From Pseudohalioglobus lutimaris (GTDB lineage Bacteria; Pseudomonadota; Gammaproteobacteria; Pseudomonadales; Halieaceae), in contig NZ_PKUS01000008.1 in assembly GCF_002866825.1 (NCBI RefSeq), positions 62,001-126,000 of the forward strand: a DNA stretch of 64,000 nucleotides, in the 5' to 3' direction. Below the pieces are notes generated by a model. That model ran no database searches and was not told the DNA's origin. It saw only the letters and a list, made by a program, of their open reading frames with translations. The translations under genes were made by a program, and so were the position numbers. Positions 1 to 10,060 of this stretch are shown one piece after another. How positions within the stretch are numbered: position 1 is the stretch's first letter; every line of letters starts with the position of its first letter.

Positions 1-1
1 A

Positions 2-316
2 GTGCTCGGCCCCACTGGAGTCAACTTTGGCGCTGGCATGACCGGTGGTTTTGCCTACGTGCTGGATCTGGACCGCACCTTTATCGACAAATATAACAGT
101 GAGTTGGTGGAGATCCATCGTGTCAGCTCCGAATATATGGAGCCCTATCGCAACCACTTGCGCAGTAATATGCGCGAGTATGTCGAGGAGACCGGGTCCG
201 AGTGGGGTGCGTACCTGCTGGAAAATTTCGAGGACTATGTCGGCAAGTTCTGGCTGGTCAAGCCCAAGGCAGCAGAGTTCGATCGTCTGCTTTCACGTCT
301 GCGCAACACCGATTGA
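2..316 (+). CDS. gltB: Glutamate synthase large subunit, C-terminal end (partial)
   Basis: Last 104 residues of the NADPH-dependent glutamate synthase alpha chain, which makes two glutamates from glutamine and 2-oxoglutarate. The gene starts before the window. The visible part begins in the glycine-rich C-terminal GXGXG beta-helix domain ([14 protein letters not shown]) and ends in the helical tail typical of GltB ([21 protein letters not shown]). gltD follows 20 nt later, the usual gltBD order, so the two are very probably co-transcribed and form the alpha-beta complex. Confidence 0.93.
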   Translation: MLGPTGVNFGAGMTGGFAYVLDLDRTFIDKYNSELVEIHRVSSEYMEPYRNHLRSNMREYVEETGSEWGAYLLENFEDYVGKFWLVKPKAAEFDRLLSRLRNTD

Positions 317-333
317 TGCGGGTGCAGGAGTAA

Positions 334-1758
<1,425 letters not shown>

Positions 1759-1774
1759 TCCGGAGCCAGTACCC

Positions 1775-2845
1775 ATGACTGAATTGAAGAACGACCGTTT
1801 CCTGCGCGCATTGCAGCGCCAGCCTGTTGATCGCACGCCTATCTGGATGATGCGCCAGGCAGGGCGCTATCTGCCCGAGTATCGGGCCACCCGTAAACAG
1901 GCGGGATCGTTTCTGGATCTGTGCAAAAATGCGGAGCTGGCATGCGAAGTGACCATGCAGCCGCTGCGACGTTATCCAATGGATGCAGCCATCCTGTTTT
2001 CGGATATTCTCACTGTTCCCGATGCCCTGGGTCTTGGACTGTACTTTGAGGAAGGCGAAGGGCCCAAGTTTCGCAAGACCGTGCGCAGCGAAGCGGATCT
2101 TGCGGCGCTGAACAGCATCAAGGCGGATGATGACCTGGCCTATGTGATGAATGCAGTGCGCACGATTCGCGCCGAGCTGAATGGAGAGGTTCCCCTGATC
2201 GGCTTTACCGGCAGCCCATGGACGCTGGCCACCTACATGGTGGAAGGCGGAGCATCCAAGGATTTCGCCAACGTCAAGGGTATGGCCTACGACAAGCCTG
2301 AACTGATGCACGGCCTCCTCTCATTGCTCGCTGATGCGGTGGCAGACTACCTGGCAGCACAGATTCGCGCGGGTGCGCAAGCCATACAGATTTTTGATAC
2401 CTGGGGCGGCAGTCTTTCTGCGGCCGGGTATAAAGAATTCTCTTTGAAGTACATGCAGCGAATCATCTCGCGGTTGCAGGCTGATTCCGACACACAGAAC
2501 ATTCCGGTGATTGTCTTCACCAAGGGCGGTGGTCAATGGTTAAGTGCGATCGCTGGCTGCGGTGCGCAGGCCGTGGGCATAGACTGGACAACAGATATCG
2601 GTGTGGCCCGCGGACAGATTGGTGACAGCGTTTGCCTGCAGGGTAATATGGACCCGAGTATGCTGTTTGCTTCGCCGACAAGGATTCGCGAAGAAGTTGC
2701 GGCGATTCTGGCCGGATTTGGCCATGGCAGCGGGCACGTGTTCAATCTGGGTCACGGGATCACCCCCGGGGTCAACCCGGATCACGTTACCGCGTTTGTT
2801 GACGCAGTGCAGGAACTGTCGCCGCAGTATCACCAGGCCGACTGA
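1775..2845 (+). CDS. hemE: Uroporphyrinogen decarboxylase
   Basis: Decarboxylates the four acetate side chains of uroporphyrinogen III to give coproporphyrinogen III in haem synthesis. The protein has 356 residues, close to the E. coli length. The signature [21 protein letters not shown]-type stretch near residue 22 carries the substrate-binding arginines, and [13 protein letters not shown] is the second family signature. An upstream in-frame start at 1739 would overlap gltD; the ATG at 1775 has a GGAG about 10 nt upstream and gives the canonical MTELKNDRF start. Lies directly after gltD. Confidence 0.96.
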   Translation: MTELKNDRFLRALQRQPVDRTPIWMMRQAGRYLPEYRATRKQAGSFLDLCKNAELACEVTMQPLRRYPMDAAILFSDILTVPDALGLGLYFEEGEGPKFRKTVRSEADLAALNSIKADDDLAYVMNAVRTIRAELNGEVPLIGFTGSPWTLATYMVEGGASKDFANVKGMAYDKPELMHGLLSLLADAVADYLAAQIRAGAQAIQIFDTWGGSLSAAGYKEFSLKYMQRIISRLQADSDTQNIPVIVFTKGGGQWLSAIAGCGAQAVGIDWTTDIGVARGQIGDSVCLQGNMDPSMLFASPTRIREEVAAILAGFGHGSGHVFNLGHGITPGVNPDHVTAFVDAVQELSPQYHQAD

Positions 2846-2902
2846 GCCGCTGTGTCATTTGCGGTACTCTCTTGCTGCGGCTGGTGGCGTTAGCCCCCCG
2901 GT

Positions 2903-3715
2903 TCAGCTGGCCGCAGATACATCGTTTCCGTCGCAACAAAAATCGTGATCCATATCCAGGGCCGGCGATTCCGAGGTCGGCCGGCCGACAACCCTGGCGG
3001 GGACCCCTGCCACGGTAGTGTGAGGCGGAACATCTTCCAGTACCACGCTGCCGGCGCCGACTTTGGCGCCCTCGCCAACGCGTATGTTGCCCAGGATCTT
3101 GGCCCCTGCGCTGATCAGTACACCGTCACCGATCTTTGGATGACGATCTCCATCTTCCTTGCCGGTACCGCCCAGCGTCACAGATTGTAGGATGGAAACG
3201 TTGTTGCCGACGACGGCTGTTTCACCGATGACCAGACCGGTAGCATGGTCCAGCATGATGCCCCTTCCCATACGCGCAGCGGGATGGATGTCCACGCCGA
3301 ACTTTACCGAGACACGGTTCTGGAAGAACAGGGCCATGGAGCGTCTTTCATTATTCCATAGCCAGTGTCCTATGCGGTGACTTTGCAGCGAGTGATAGCC
3401 CTTGTAGTAGAGGAAGGGGATGTACAGCTCATGGGAGGCAGAATCGCGATCCACCACTGCCAGTAAGTCTTCTCGAGCCGCCGCTGCGATGGCCGGATCT
3501 GCACGCATGGCATGCAACATCACTTCGCGCAGCAACAGTGATGTTACGGTGGGGCTGTCCAGTTGACTGGCCAGGTGAAAGCTCAGCGCACATTCCAGGC
3601 TGTCATGATTGAGGATGGTGGAGTGCAGGAAGCTGGCCAGTACAGGCTCTTCCTGAGCGTGTATTTCAGTTTCCGTGCGGATGCGATCCCATACCGGGTC
3701 TTGCTGCTTGGGCAT
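2903..3715 (-). CDS. cysE: Serine O-acetyltransferase
   Basis: Transfers acetyl from acetyl-CoA to L-serine, the first step of cysteine synthesis. It has 270 residues, as expected for the long enterobacterial-type CysE. The N-terminal helical domain (about 1-140) contains the family stretch YKGYHSLQSHRIGHWLW. The left-handed hexapeptide beta-helix follows (DIHPAARMGRGIMLDHATG) with the Asp-His catalytic pair. The C-terminal tail is flexible and acidic, the region that in characterised CysE binds cysteine for feedback inhibition. Convergent with hemE; the leftward TrmB-like gene upstream may share its transcript. Confidence 0.95.
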   Translation of the reverse strand: MPKQQDPVWDRIRTETEIHAQEEPVLASFLHSTILNHDSLECALSFHLASQLDSPTVTSLLLREVMLHAMRADPAIAAAAREDLLAVVDRDSASHELYIPFLYYKGYHSLQSHRIGHWLWNNERRSMALFFQNRVSVKFGVDIHPAARMGRGIMLDHATGLVIGETAVVGNNVSILQSVTLGGTGKEDGDRHPKIGDGVLISAGAKILGNIRVGEGAKVGAGSVVLEDVPPHTTVAGVPARVVGRPTSESPALDMDHDFCCDGNDVSAAS

Positions 3716-3765
3716 GAATGTAACTCCTTATCGACCGAGGACTGTAGCCTATAAACCGTGATTCG

Positions 3766-4452
3766 TCACGGCAGGTCACAGCGAAATTGCCATAGGGAAT
3801 GGCCGCTGCGCTGATATTTTTCTTCGAACAGAGTCAGGGGTGCGGCCTTGGCGATAAGTGAGATGCAGCCGCGCCGTCCCGCATGGTGCATGGCAAGACC
3901 GAACTCCTCCACATACAGTTGCCAGTTGCTGCGCAATTCGACGCCACCGCCCAGGGCGAGAAGCCAGGCGAAGCCAGGATGGCCGTGGATGCGTCGCTGC
4001 AGGTGTTTGCTCTTTGGCCAGGGGTTGGGGTAGAGCAGGTAGTGGTGTGCCAGTCGATAGCCGTCCTGCAGCAGTAGTTGCCAGATATCCTCTGCCTGGG
4101 CACGCAGCAGCAGATAGTTGTCTGTGGCCAGCGGCACATGCTTGTCGAGGCGATGCTCTGATTGGTCGATGCCCGCTACCAGGCAATCCGGGTGTTTCCT
4201 GGCGAGCAGCGCTGTGCTCATTCCGGTGCCGCAGAAGGAGTCCAGCACCAGTGGTCGCTGTTCGTGGCGGAGCCTGTCCCTGAGCACCGTATAGGCGTTG
4301 TGGGAGTGTTCTGCCACCGGCCGCCTGAAGTCGCTTTCAAGGTGCCTGGTGACGACTTCCAGCAGTCGCGGATGCAGCCCCGGCTGATTGCTGCTGACCT
4401 CGCGCGACTGGTTTTTTTCGTCATTCATCATCGGTGTTCCGGGCTTATCCAT
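3766..4452 (-). CDS. TrmB-family SAM-dependent methyltransferase (divergent)
   Basis: 228 residues. The central PNPWPKSKHLQRRIHGHP block is the diagnostic tRNA (guanine-46-N7)-methyltransferase motif, and a SAM-binding loop sits around residue 72. That loop reads VLDSFCGTGMSTALLA rather than the usual EIGFGxG of canonical TrmB, and the N terminus lacks the typical TrmB leader. It may therefore be a paralogue with a different tRNA target, or simply the divergent TrmB of this lineage. Expressed leftward, 50 nt before cysE. Cytoplasmic. Confidence 0.72.
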   Translation of the reverse strand: MDKPGTPMMNDEKNQSREVSSNQPGLHPRLLEVVTRHLESDFRRPVAEHSHNAYTVLRDRLRHEQRPLVLDSFCGTGMSTALLARKHPDCLVAGIDQSEHRLDKHVPLATDNYLLLRAQAEDIWQLLLQDGYRLAHHYLLYPNPWPKSKHLQRRIHGHPGFAWLLALGGGVELRSNWQLYVEEFGLAMHHAGRRGCISLIAKAAPLTLFEEKYQRSGHSLWQFRCDLP

Positions 4453-4521
4453 TGATGTTCATCACTGGCATTGCCATGATAACGCACCCCTGGCAATAAA
4501 CACGGCGGACAAGACCCGGAC

Positions 4522-5247
4522 ATGCGTGAAGACCTGCGACCCTGGTGGCTGAAAAAATCATACCTGCGTTTCCGTCACTGGTACGCAGAATACTTCCTGC
4601 GCCCTGAATGTGAGGCGCTGGGCCCCTATCACACCATTATGAAGCCCTGGTACGTCAATATCTCTGGCAACAACATTCGTATCGGCCGCTCCTTTACCGC
4701 TATCGGTGAGCCCATGCACCAGGTAGAGATCGGCGTATGGGGTCGGGAGCAGGGTCATGGCCGGGTTGATATTGGTGATTGCGTGTTGATGAGTCCCGGT
4801 TCGCGGATCAGTGCCAGTGATGAGGTTGTGATCGGGGATGGCACCATGTTTGCAAACGGTGCCTATGTTACCGATTCAGACTGGCACATGATTTACGACC
4901 GTACCGAGCGAGACCCGCGGCCCACGCCGGTGCACATAGGCCGTAATGTCTGGCTTGGCGATGGGTCCTGTGTGCTCAAGGGGGTGACCATCGGTGACAA
5001 TTCGGTGGTGGCGGCCCGCGCCGTGGTCACACGGGATGTACCGGCTAATGTGGTAGTGGCCGGCAACCCGGCGAAAGTGGTGAAGGAGCTGGATCCGGAA
5101 CGCGGCTTCGTTACGCGTATGGACTATTTTGCCGACCCTGAGGCAATTGAACGCTTTTTCGATGCGATCAACGCGGAGGTGCTGGCGGGCAACAGCTTGT
5201 GGCGCTGGCTCTGGGCTGTGATCTATCCGCCTTCGAAGCGACACTAG
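4522..5247 (+). CDS. Hexapeptide-repeat acyltransferase
   Basis: 241 residues. Residues about 50-190 form a left-handed beta-helix of hexapeptide repeats (VDIGDCVLMSPGSRIS, VHIGRNVWLGDGSCVLKGVT, VVAARAVVTRDVPANVVVAG), ending in the GNPAKVVKEL cap shared with maltose/galactoside-type acetyltransferases. A conserved histidine in SDWHMIYD could be catalytic. No signal peptide is visible. Acceptor unknown; the xenobiotic or sugar O-acetyltransferase families are closest. Divergent from the TrmB-like gene (69-nt gap) and convergent with rpiA (6-nt gap), so probably monocistronic. Confidence 0.8.
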   Translation: MREDLRPWWLKKSYLRFRHWYAEYFLRPECEALGPYHTIMKPWYVNISGNNIRIGRSFTAIGEPMHQVEIGVWGREQGHGRVDIGDCVLMSPGSRISASDEVVIGDGTMFANGAYVTDSDWHMIYDRTERDPRPTPVHIGRNVWLGDGSCVLKGVTIGDNSVVAARAVVTRDVPANVVVAGNPAKVVKELDPERGFVTRMDYFADPEAIERFFDAINAEVLAGNSLWRWLWAVIYPPSKRH

Positions 5248-5253
5248 CCGCGC

Positions 5254-5928
5254 CTATTCCGCGGACAGCGTCTGCACTCCTTCGCTGCTTCCCAGGAGCA
5301 GCACATCGGCGGGTTTGAGAGCGAACAAACCGTTGGTGACAACGCCGGTGATGCCATTTATCTTCGCTTCCGTGGCGAGTGGTTGTGGAATAGAGAAGTT
5401 ATAGACGTCGAGGATGATATTACCGTTATCGGTAACCACGCCCTCCCTGTACACTGGATCGCCGCCCAGCTTAACCAGTTCACGCGCCACGTGACTCCTG
5501 GCCATGGGGATGACTTCCACGGGCAGCGGAAATGCGCCCAGCGTATGAACAAGCTTGGATTCGTCGGCGATACAGATGAATTCCCGGGCCACCGCAGTGA
5601 CAATTTTTTCCCGTGTCAGCGCTGCTCCGCCACCCTTGATCAGCTGCAGTGAGCGATTGCACTCGTCTGCCCCATCTATATAGAAGTCGACCTGATCCAC
5701 TGCATTCAGGTCGTAAACTGGAATGCCGTGTTTTTTCAGCCGCTGCGCGGTTGCTTCGGAGCTGGCGACAGTAGCGTTGATGTGGCCGCGAATTTCTGCC
5801 AGACAATCAATGAACAGATTGGCGGTAGAGCCGGTACCAATTCCGAGCACCGTATCATCGTCGATCTTTGGTTTGATATAGGCCAGGGCGGCCTCTGCTA
5901 CTGCTTGTTTCAGCTCGTCCTGATTCAT
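5254..5928 (-). CDS. rpiA: Ribose-5-phosphate isomerase A
   Basis: Interconverts ribose-5-phosphate and ribulose-5-phosphate in the pentose phosphate pathway. 224 residues from the ATG at 5928, which has GGAG upstream; a longer start at 5961 adds unconserved residues. Family motifs are [13 protein letters not shown] (phosphate loop), DGADE and [11 protein letters not shown], which carry the catalytic Asp, Glu and Lys. Divergent from ilvA, an arrangement also found in pseudomonads. Confidence 0.95.
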   Translation of the reverse strand: MNQDELKQAVAEAALAYIKPKIDDDTVLGIGTGSTANLFIDCLAEIRGHINATVASSEATAQRLKKHGIPVYDLNAVDQVDFYIDGADECNRSLQLIKGGGAALTREKIVTAVAREFICIADESKLVHTLGAFPLPVEVIPMARSHVARELVKLGGDPVYREGVVTDNGNIILDVYNFSIPQPLATEAKINGITGVVTNGLFALKPADVLLLGSSEGVQTLSAE

Positions 5929-6056
5929 GTTTGCTGCTCCGGCTGTTAGGCGAGGTGGCATTATAGGCCACCCTCATATGGCGGACAGCATTATTACAGT
6001 GCCGCGGGGGTGGAATTCTTGCGGTGCTTCATTAACATGGCCGATTCGCCCGAACA

Positions 6057-7601
6057 GTGGATTACAAGCCCATGCCAGAGTCCTATATCAAGCGTATCCT
6101 CGACGCGCGCGTCTACGACGTCGCGAAGGAGACGCCCGTGGACCGCGCCGAGTTGATGTCGCGGCGCCTGGGGAACAATGTCTGGCTCAAGCGTGAAGAC
6201 CTCCAGCCCGTTTTTTCCTTCAAGCTGCGCGGCGCCTATAACAAGATGAATCGTCTCAGCGAAGCGCAGCGTGCACTGGGCGTGGTGGCGGCATCCGCGG
6301 GGAATCATGCGCAGGGCCTGGCCATGGCGGCGCAAAAATTGAATGTCAAAGCGACCATCGTCATGCCCAGGACCACGCCGCAGATCAAGGTAGACGCGGT
6401 GCGCCGCCGTGGGGCACGGGTAGTACTGAGGGGGGATTCCTACGATGAAGCCGCAGACTATGCCCAGCAACTGGTGGCTGAAAAGGGCATGACCTATGTC
6501 CATCCTTTTGATGATCCCGATGTGATTGCCGGACAGGGCACTGTGGGTATGGAAATTGTGCGCCAGCACCAGAAGCCACTGGACGCTATTTTCGTTCCTG
6601 TCGGCGGTGGCGGTTTGCTTGCCGGGGTGGCTGCCTATGTGAAGTATGTCTGGCCGCAGACCCGGGTGATCGGTGTCGAACCGGAGGATGCGGCATGCCT
6701 CAAACTGGCGCTGGAACGCGGTCGGCGTGCAGTATTGCCTGAGGTGGGGCTATTTGCCGATGGCTGTGCTGTCGCCCAGATCGGCAAGGAGACCTTCAGG
6801 GTTGTGCGCAATCTGGTGGATGAAGTGATTACCGTGGGCACAGACGAGATGTGTGCGGCGATCAAGGATATTTTTGAGGATACGCGCAGCATCGCTGAGC
6901 CCGCAGGTGCGCTTGCCCTGGCTGGACTTAAGCTGTACGCGGATCGGGAGGGGATTGAGGGTGCCGACTTGCTGGCCATTGTCAGCGGTGCCAACACCAA
7001 TTTCGATCGCCTGCGCTACATATCCGAACGTACCGAGATCGGCGAGCAGCGCGAGGCTGTCTTGTCGGTTACGATCCCGGAGAAACCCGGCAGCTTCCGC
7101 ACGTTTTGTAACGCGCTGGGTAGACGCAACATTACCGAATTTAACTACCGCTTCGCCGATGCTGCGAGTGCCCAGGTTTTCGTGGGCCTGTCCGTGGTGC
7201 CCGGCGGTGATGACCTGGCTGAATTGCTGGCAGGCCTGGCACGCAAGGGCTACGACGTCGTCGACCTCACCGATAACGAAGTCGCCAAGCTCCATGTGCG
7301 TTATATGGTGGGTGGTCACGTCCCGGGAACGATAGAAAATGAGCGCGTTTACCGTGTTGAGTTTCCCGAGCGCCCTGGAGCGTTGGCTAAATTCCTGTCC
7401 GCTCTGGGGCAGCGCTGGAGTATCTCGATGTTTCATTACCGCAACCATGGCGCGGCATATGGGCGCATTTTGGTCGGTGTGGGGGTGGCGCCGTCAGAGA
7501 AGAAGGCGTTTACGGCAGCCCTTGAGGAAATCGGTTACCGCTTCTGGGACGAGTCCGACAACGTGGCATATCAGTTGTACCTCGGTCGTCGCGACGGTTA
7601 A
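6057..7601 (+). CDS. ilvA: Threonine ammonia-lyase, biosynthetic
   Basis: Deaminates threonine to 2-oxobutyrate, the committed step of isoleucine synthesis. 514 residues from a GTG at 6057; an ATG at 6072 (MPESYIKRI) is equally plausible. The PLP lysine is in FSFKLRGAYN (residue 56) and the phosphate-binding loop is PVGGGGLLAG near residue 183. Residues about 335-514 hold two ACT-like regulatory domains (AVLSVTIPEKPGSFRTF and YRVEFPERPGALAKFL), the signature of the isoleucine-inhibited, valine-activated biosynthetic enzyme rather than the catabolic TdcB type. Confidence 0.95.
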   Translation: MDYKPMPESYIKRILDARVYDVAKETPVDRAELMSRRLGNNVWLKREDLQPVFSFKLRGAYNKMNRLSEAQRALGVVAASAGNHAQGLAMAAQKLNVKATIVMPRTTPQIKVDAVRRRGARVVLRGDSYDEAADYAQQLVAEKGMTYVHPFDDPDVIAGQGTVGMEIVRQHQKPLDAIFVPVGGGGLLAGVAAYVKYVWPQTRVIGVEPEDAACLKLALERGRRAVLPEVGLFADGCAVAQIGKETFRVVRNLVDEVITVGTDEMCAAIKDIFEDTRSIAEPAGALALAGLKLYADREGIEGADLLAIVSGANTNFDRLRYISERTEIGEQREAVLSVTIPEKPGSFRTFCNALGRRNITEFNYRFADAASAQVFVGLSVVPGGDDLAELLAGLARKGYDVVDLTDNEVAKLHVRYMVGGHVPGTIENERVYRVEFPERPGALAKFLSALGQRWSISMFHYRNHGAAYGRILVGVGVAPSEKKAFTAALEEIGYRFWDESDNVAYQLYLGRRDG

Positions 7602-7789
7602 GGCGCTCTTATTGGCTAAAAATGGCAGAAAACGTCAGTTTTCCGTCGTTGCCAGTAGACATTTCCTGCTTTTGTGAAATAATCCGCAAAGTTAGTGGTT
7701 GTTTTCAGCTAACAATAACAACGGCAAGGGCTTCCCAGAATAGCCCGGCCCCCAAGCGAGAAATCGCAAGTTTAAGAGAGTGATGAAAA

Positions 7790-7936
7790 GTGAAGCGTAA
7801 ACCAGACCTGATGGTAGTGCTCATGGCCGTTTTTGGTATTAGCGTGGTCGTGACCTTGATGCTGCCCATGGCAGCCAACGACACAGTAGCCGCACCTGCG
7901 TCCGGACTGCAGGCAGGCGTGATCATCAACCAGTAG
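7790..7936 (+). CDS. Short single-span membrane peptide
   Basis: A 48-residue frame with a GTG start: MKRKPDLMVVLMAVFGIS followed by a continuing hydrophobic run and a small-residue tail ending AGVIINQ. An AAGAGAG sequence about nine bases upstream can serve as ribosome-binding site. The positively charged N terminus followed by some 20 hydrophobic residues predicts one inner-membrane helix or an uncleaved signal. I do not recognise a named family. It overlaps the 3' end of the convergent fau gene by 11 bp. Gene status is inferred from start, SD and topology only. Confidence 0.55.
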   Translation: MKRKPDLMVVLMAVFGISVVVTLMLPMAANDTVAAPASGLQAGVIINQ

Positions 7937-8513
7937 CTGCGTTCAGAGCCAGGAGGCCCGACTCCGTCAATACGTAGTCCAGTCGCACGTCCCAGTCTTC
8001 TCCCGGCAGGGAGCGTACTTCCTGCAGGTCATAGGCCAGGCCTATCTTTATGACGTTTTGTGCCTTTTCCAGGCTGCGGTCATAGAATCCGCCCCCCATT
8101 CCCAGCCGCTGCCCGGTTCCGTCCCAGCCGACCAGTGGCAGCAATATCGCGTCCATTTCGCGGGCCGATCGCAGCGCTGCACCTGACTCAGGCTCGCCAA
8201 TGCCGAATTGATTGGGCAGCAGAGGCTCCCCTTTTACCCACGGAGCGAAGCACAGGCTGCTATCTTGTTGTATTACCGGCAGGTAAATATGCTTCCCCTG
8301 CTCCCGCAGTTTGTCTATACCGGTGCTCGGGTCGATCTCTGCATCTGCAGCGAGATAAGTGGCGATGTGGAGTGTGTCTGCGAGAATTGGCAGCGTGGCG
8401 AGTGTTTCACCCAGAGCCGTCGCGGCCCGGGCCCTGGTTTGCGCATCCAGCCCCTGCCGCATGCGTCGCAACTGTCGTCGCAAATTGCACTTGCTGTGCT
8501 CGGTTGAAAGCAT
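7926..8513 (-). CDS. fau: 5-formyltetrahydrofolate cyclo-ligase
   Basis: ATP-dependent conversion of 5-formyl-THF to 5,10-methenyl-THF (YgfA family). 195 residues, usual length. Basic N terminus (KCNLRRQLRRMRQGL), central substrate-binding region, and C-terminal family signature RLGMGGGFYDRSL. It lies directly downstream of the 6S RNA and zapA on the same strand, the conserved ssrS-ygfA arrangement, and is probably transcribed in part by read-through from the ssrS promoter as in E. coli. Confidence 0.93.
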   Translation of the reverse strand: MLSTEHSKCNLRRQLRRMRQGLDAQTRARAATALGETLATLPILADTLHIATYLAADAEIDPSTGIDKLREQGKHIYLPVIQQDSSLCFAPWVKGEPLLPNQFGIGEPESGAALRSAREMDAILLPLVGWDGTGQRLGMGGGFYDRSLEKAQNVIKIGLAYDLQEVRSLPGEDWDVRLDYVLTESGLLALNAATG

Positions 8514-8517
8514 GGTG

Positions 8518-8698
8518 AGAGATTCCCGGCGTACCGCTGACAGCGCTGCCCTTGAACCCGACGGTTCAAGGTGGAGACACCTGCACTGTATAAGGCTTTC
8601 CGGTCATGCCGGACATGCACACCAACAGCAACGAGAGGCCCCCGGATATAACATTATCGGCTCGAGGACTGTCTGCCTGGCGAATACGCCAGGGATCA
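8518..8698 (-). ncRNA. ssrS: 6S RNA
   Basis: Regulatory RNA that mimics an open promoter and sequesters sigma70 RNA polymerase. On the minus strand, sequences matching E. coli 6S appear in the right order: CAGTCCTCGAGCCGATA near the 5' side, GCCTTA in the middle, and CACCTTGAACC-GTC-GGGTTCAAGGG near the 3' side (here a perfect hairpin). The ends pair: ATCCCTGGCGTA near 8696-8685 with TACGCCGGGAAT near 8532-8520, forming the closing stem. It sits between zapA and fau, the conserved genomic location. Ends are estimated to within a few bases. Confidence 0.9.
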
Positions 8699-8704
8699 GC
8701 GCAT

Positions 8705-8710
8705 AGTATA
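8705..8710 (-). promoter_or_regulatory. -10 box of the 6S RNA promoter
   Basis: TATACT on the minus strand, about seven bases before the predicted 6S RNA 5' end. The -35 region 17 bp further upstream (CGAACT) matches the consensus poorly. Inferred from position and hexamer only. Confidence 0.5.
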
Positions 8711-8764
8711 ACGCAGGGTCGGGGGGGAGTTCGCCCTTGAAATTTGGCCGAAATTAGGAGTGGG

Positions 8765-9082
8765 TTAGCCGATCTCGAGCTGGCGCAGTTGGTAGAGCGC
8801 GTCATCAAGCTTGCGAGTCAGGGATTCCACGGCGCCAGGGTCGGGTGTTGAACGGTCCGTCTCGCCATGCTCAGAGGCCTGTAACAGCTCGTAGCTGATG
8901 TTGAGCGCGGCCATCACTGCGATGCGCTCCAGGCCTATGACCTTGCCGGTTTCGCGAATGCCCCGCATCTGTTTGTCGAGATATTTGGCCGACACGACCA
9001 GCTCGGCCTCCTGCTCTTCAGGGCAGGCGACCTGGTAGTCCTTGTCGAGAATTTTCACCGTGACGGTATTGGCTTGGCTCAC
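8765..9082 (-). CDS. zapA: Cell division protein ZapA
   Basis: 105 residues. Promotes FtsZ protofilament bundling at the Z-ring. The N-terminal domain has the family pattern VTVKILDKDYQVACPEEQEA, followed by VSAKYLDKQMRGIRETGKV and a C-terminal coiled coil for tetramerisation (LERIAVMAALNISYELLQ, then a heptad-like tail to LRQLEIG). The coiled-coil TIGR02449 gene is 4 nt upstream and ssrS-fau lies downstream, the conserved gammaproteobacterial order. Confidence 0.93.
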   Translation of the reverse strand: MSQANTVTVKILDKDYQVACPEEQEAELVVSAKYLDKQMRGIRETGKVIGLERIAVMAALNISYELLQASEHGETDRSTPDPGAVESLTRKLDDALYQLRQLEIG

Positions 9083-9086
9083 CGGG

Positions 9087-9287
9087 TTACTCCATTGTCC
9101 GCAGGCGGTTGATCATGGCTTCCACTTTTGAGCGGGCCAGCTCGTTCTTATCAATCAGGTCCTGACGTTCCTGTTGCCAGCCAGCGTTCTCCGCCTTGAG
9201 CAGTTGGTTTTCCCTGTTCAGCTCGTTACACAGCCCGATCAACTGGTCGATCTTCTGTTCCAGAGTCTGCAGTTGCTTGTCTGCCAT
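9087..9287 (-). CDS. Small coiled-coil protein (TIGR02449 family, ZapB-like)
   Basis: 66 residues, almost entirely a heptad-repeat coiled coil (LEQKIDQLIGLCNELNRENQ, then KNELARSKVEAMINRLRTME). This pattern matches the small TIGR02449 family found next to zapA in gammaproteobacteria, and it resembles the divisome protein ZapB. A role in cell division is inferred from similarity of form and from being 4 nt upstream of zapA in the same operon. First gene of the leftward unit; divergent from the UPF0149 gene. Confidence 0.82.
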   Translation of the reverse strand: MADKQLQTLEQKIDQLIGLCNELNRENQLLKAENAGWQQERQDLIDKNELARSKVEAMINRLRTME

Positions 9288-9443
9288 GGAGTTTTACTGG
9301 TGTTAGTCTGATAGGGACTTTACTATAAGGGCGCTTCCGTTTTAGGTCAACGGAACAAAAGCAATGTAAATCAAAGGCCTGCCATACTTTGTTAGTCTGC
9401 GTTGTAGCTGCCGCAAAAGCAGGCCGTAATTCAGGAAAATGCC

Positions 9444-10016
9444 ATGCTTGATCACCCCGGTGACGAGGTCGATGTATTTGACTTTGAGGAACTGGCCAAC
9501 CACCTGCTGGAGCAGGGACATGACACCTCTCCCTCAACACTGCACGGCTGCCTGTGCGGCTTGCTCGCGGCCGGAGCGCCGCACCAGGCGGAAGCAGGGC
9601 TGGCCCTGCTGGCCCAGGCTCTGGAGCTTTCCGTTTATGGAGAGCTGGCTGGCCAGTTGCTGCAGTTATACCAGGTGTCTGCCGCCGCGCTGCTGGACGA
9701 GGAGTTTGATTTTCACCCGTTGCTGCCTGATGACGAGGTGGACATAGCGACGCGCACCGAATCCCTCGCCGCCTGGGCCAGTGGTTTTCTCAGTGGTTTC
9801 GCCCAGGTAAACCGAACCCAGGTGAGCCAGGACAGCAGCGAGATTCTCAAGGACTTTGCCGCTATCGCCGAGGCCGTCATTGATGATGACGCAGAGGAAG
9901 AAGAGTCCGAGAGCAGCTTTGTGGAGGTCGCCGAGTATCTGCGCTTCGCCTCGCTGAATGTGTTCATGGACAGCCGTGCCAACCTGGAGGACGGGCAAAC
10001 TCCGTCCGTTCATTAA
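9444..10016 (+). CDS. UPF0149 (YgfB/YecA) family protein
   Basis: 190 residues. The N-terminal part matches the YgfB fold: FEELANHLLEQGHDTSPSTL, then HGCLCGLLAAG with the family HGxLxGLL motif, and a central ASGFLSGFAQV segment. Acidic overall, with a DDDAEEEE stretch. The molecular role in this organism is not known; in Pseudomonas aeruginosa a YgfB homologue influences regulator activity and ampDh3 expression. First gene of UPF0149-pepP-ubiH-ubiI, the conserved gammaproteobacterial arrangement, divergent from the zapA unit. Confidence 0.87.
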   Translation: MLDHPGDEVDVFDFEELANHLLEQGHDTSPSTLHGCLCGLLAAGAPHQAEAGLALLAQALELSVYGELAGQLLQLYQVSAAALLDEEFDFHPLLPDDEVDIATRTESLAAWASGFLSGFAQVNRTQVSQDSSEILKDFAAIAEAVIDDDAEEEESESSFVEVAEYLRFASLNVFMDSRANLEDGQTPSVH

Positions 10017-10060
10017 GCCACCCGTGCTCGCACTCAGCCTGGTTAACGACCGTTTCGCCA

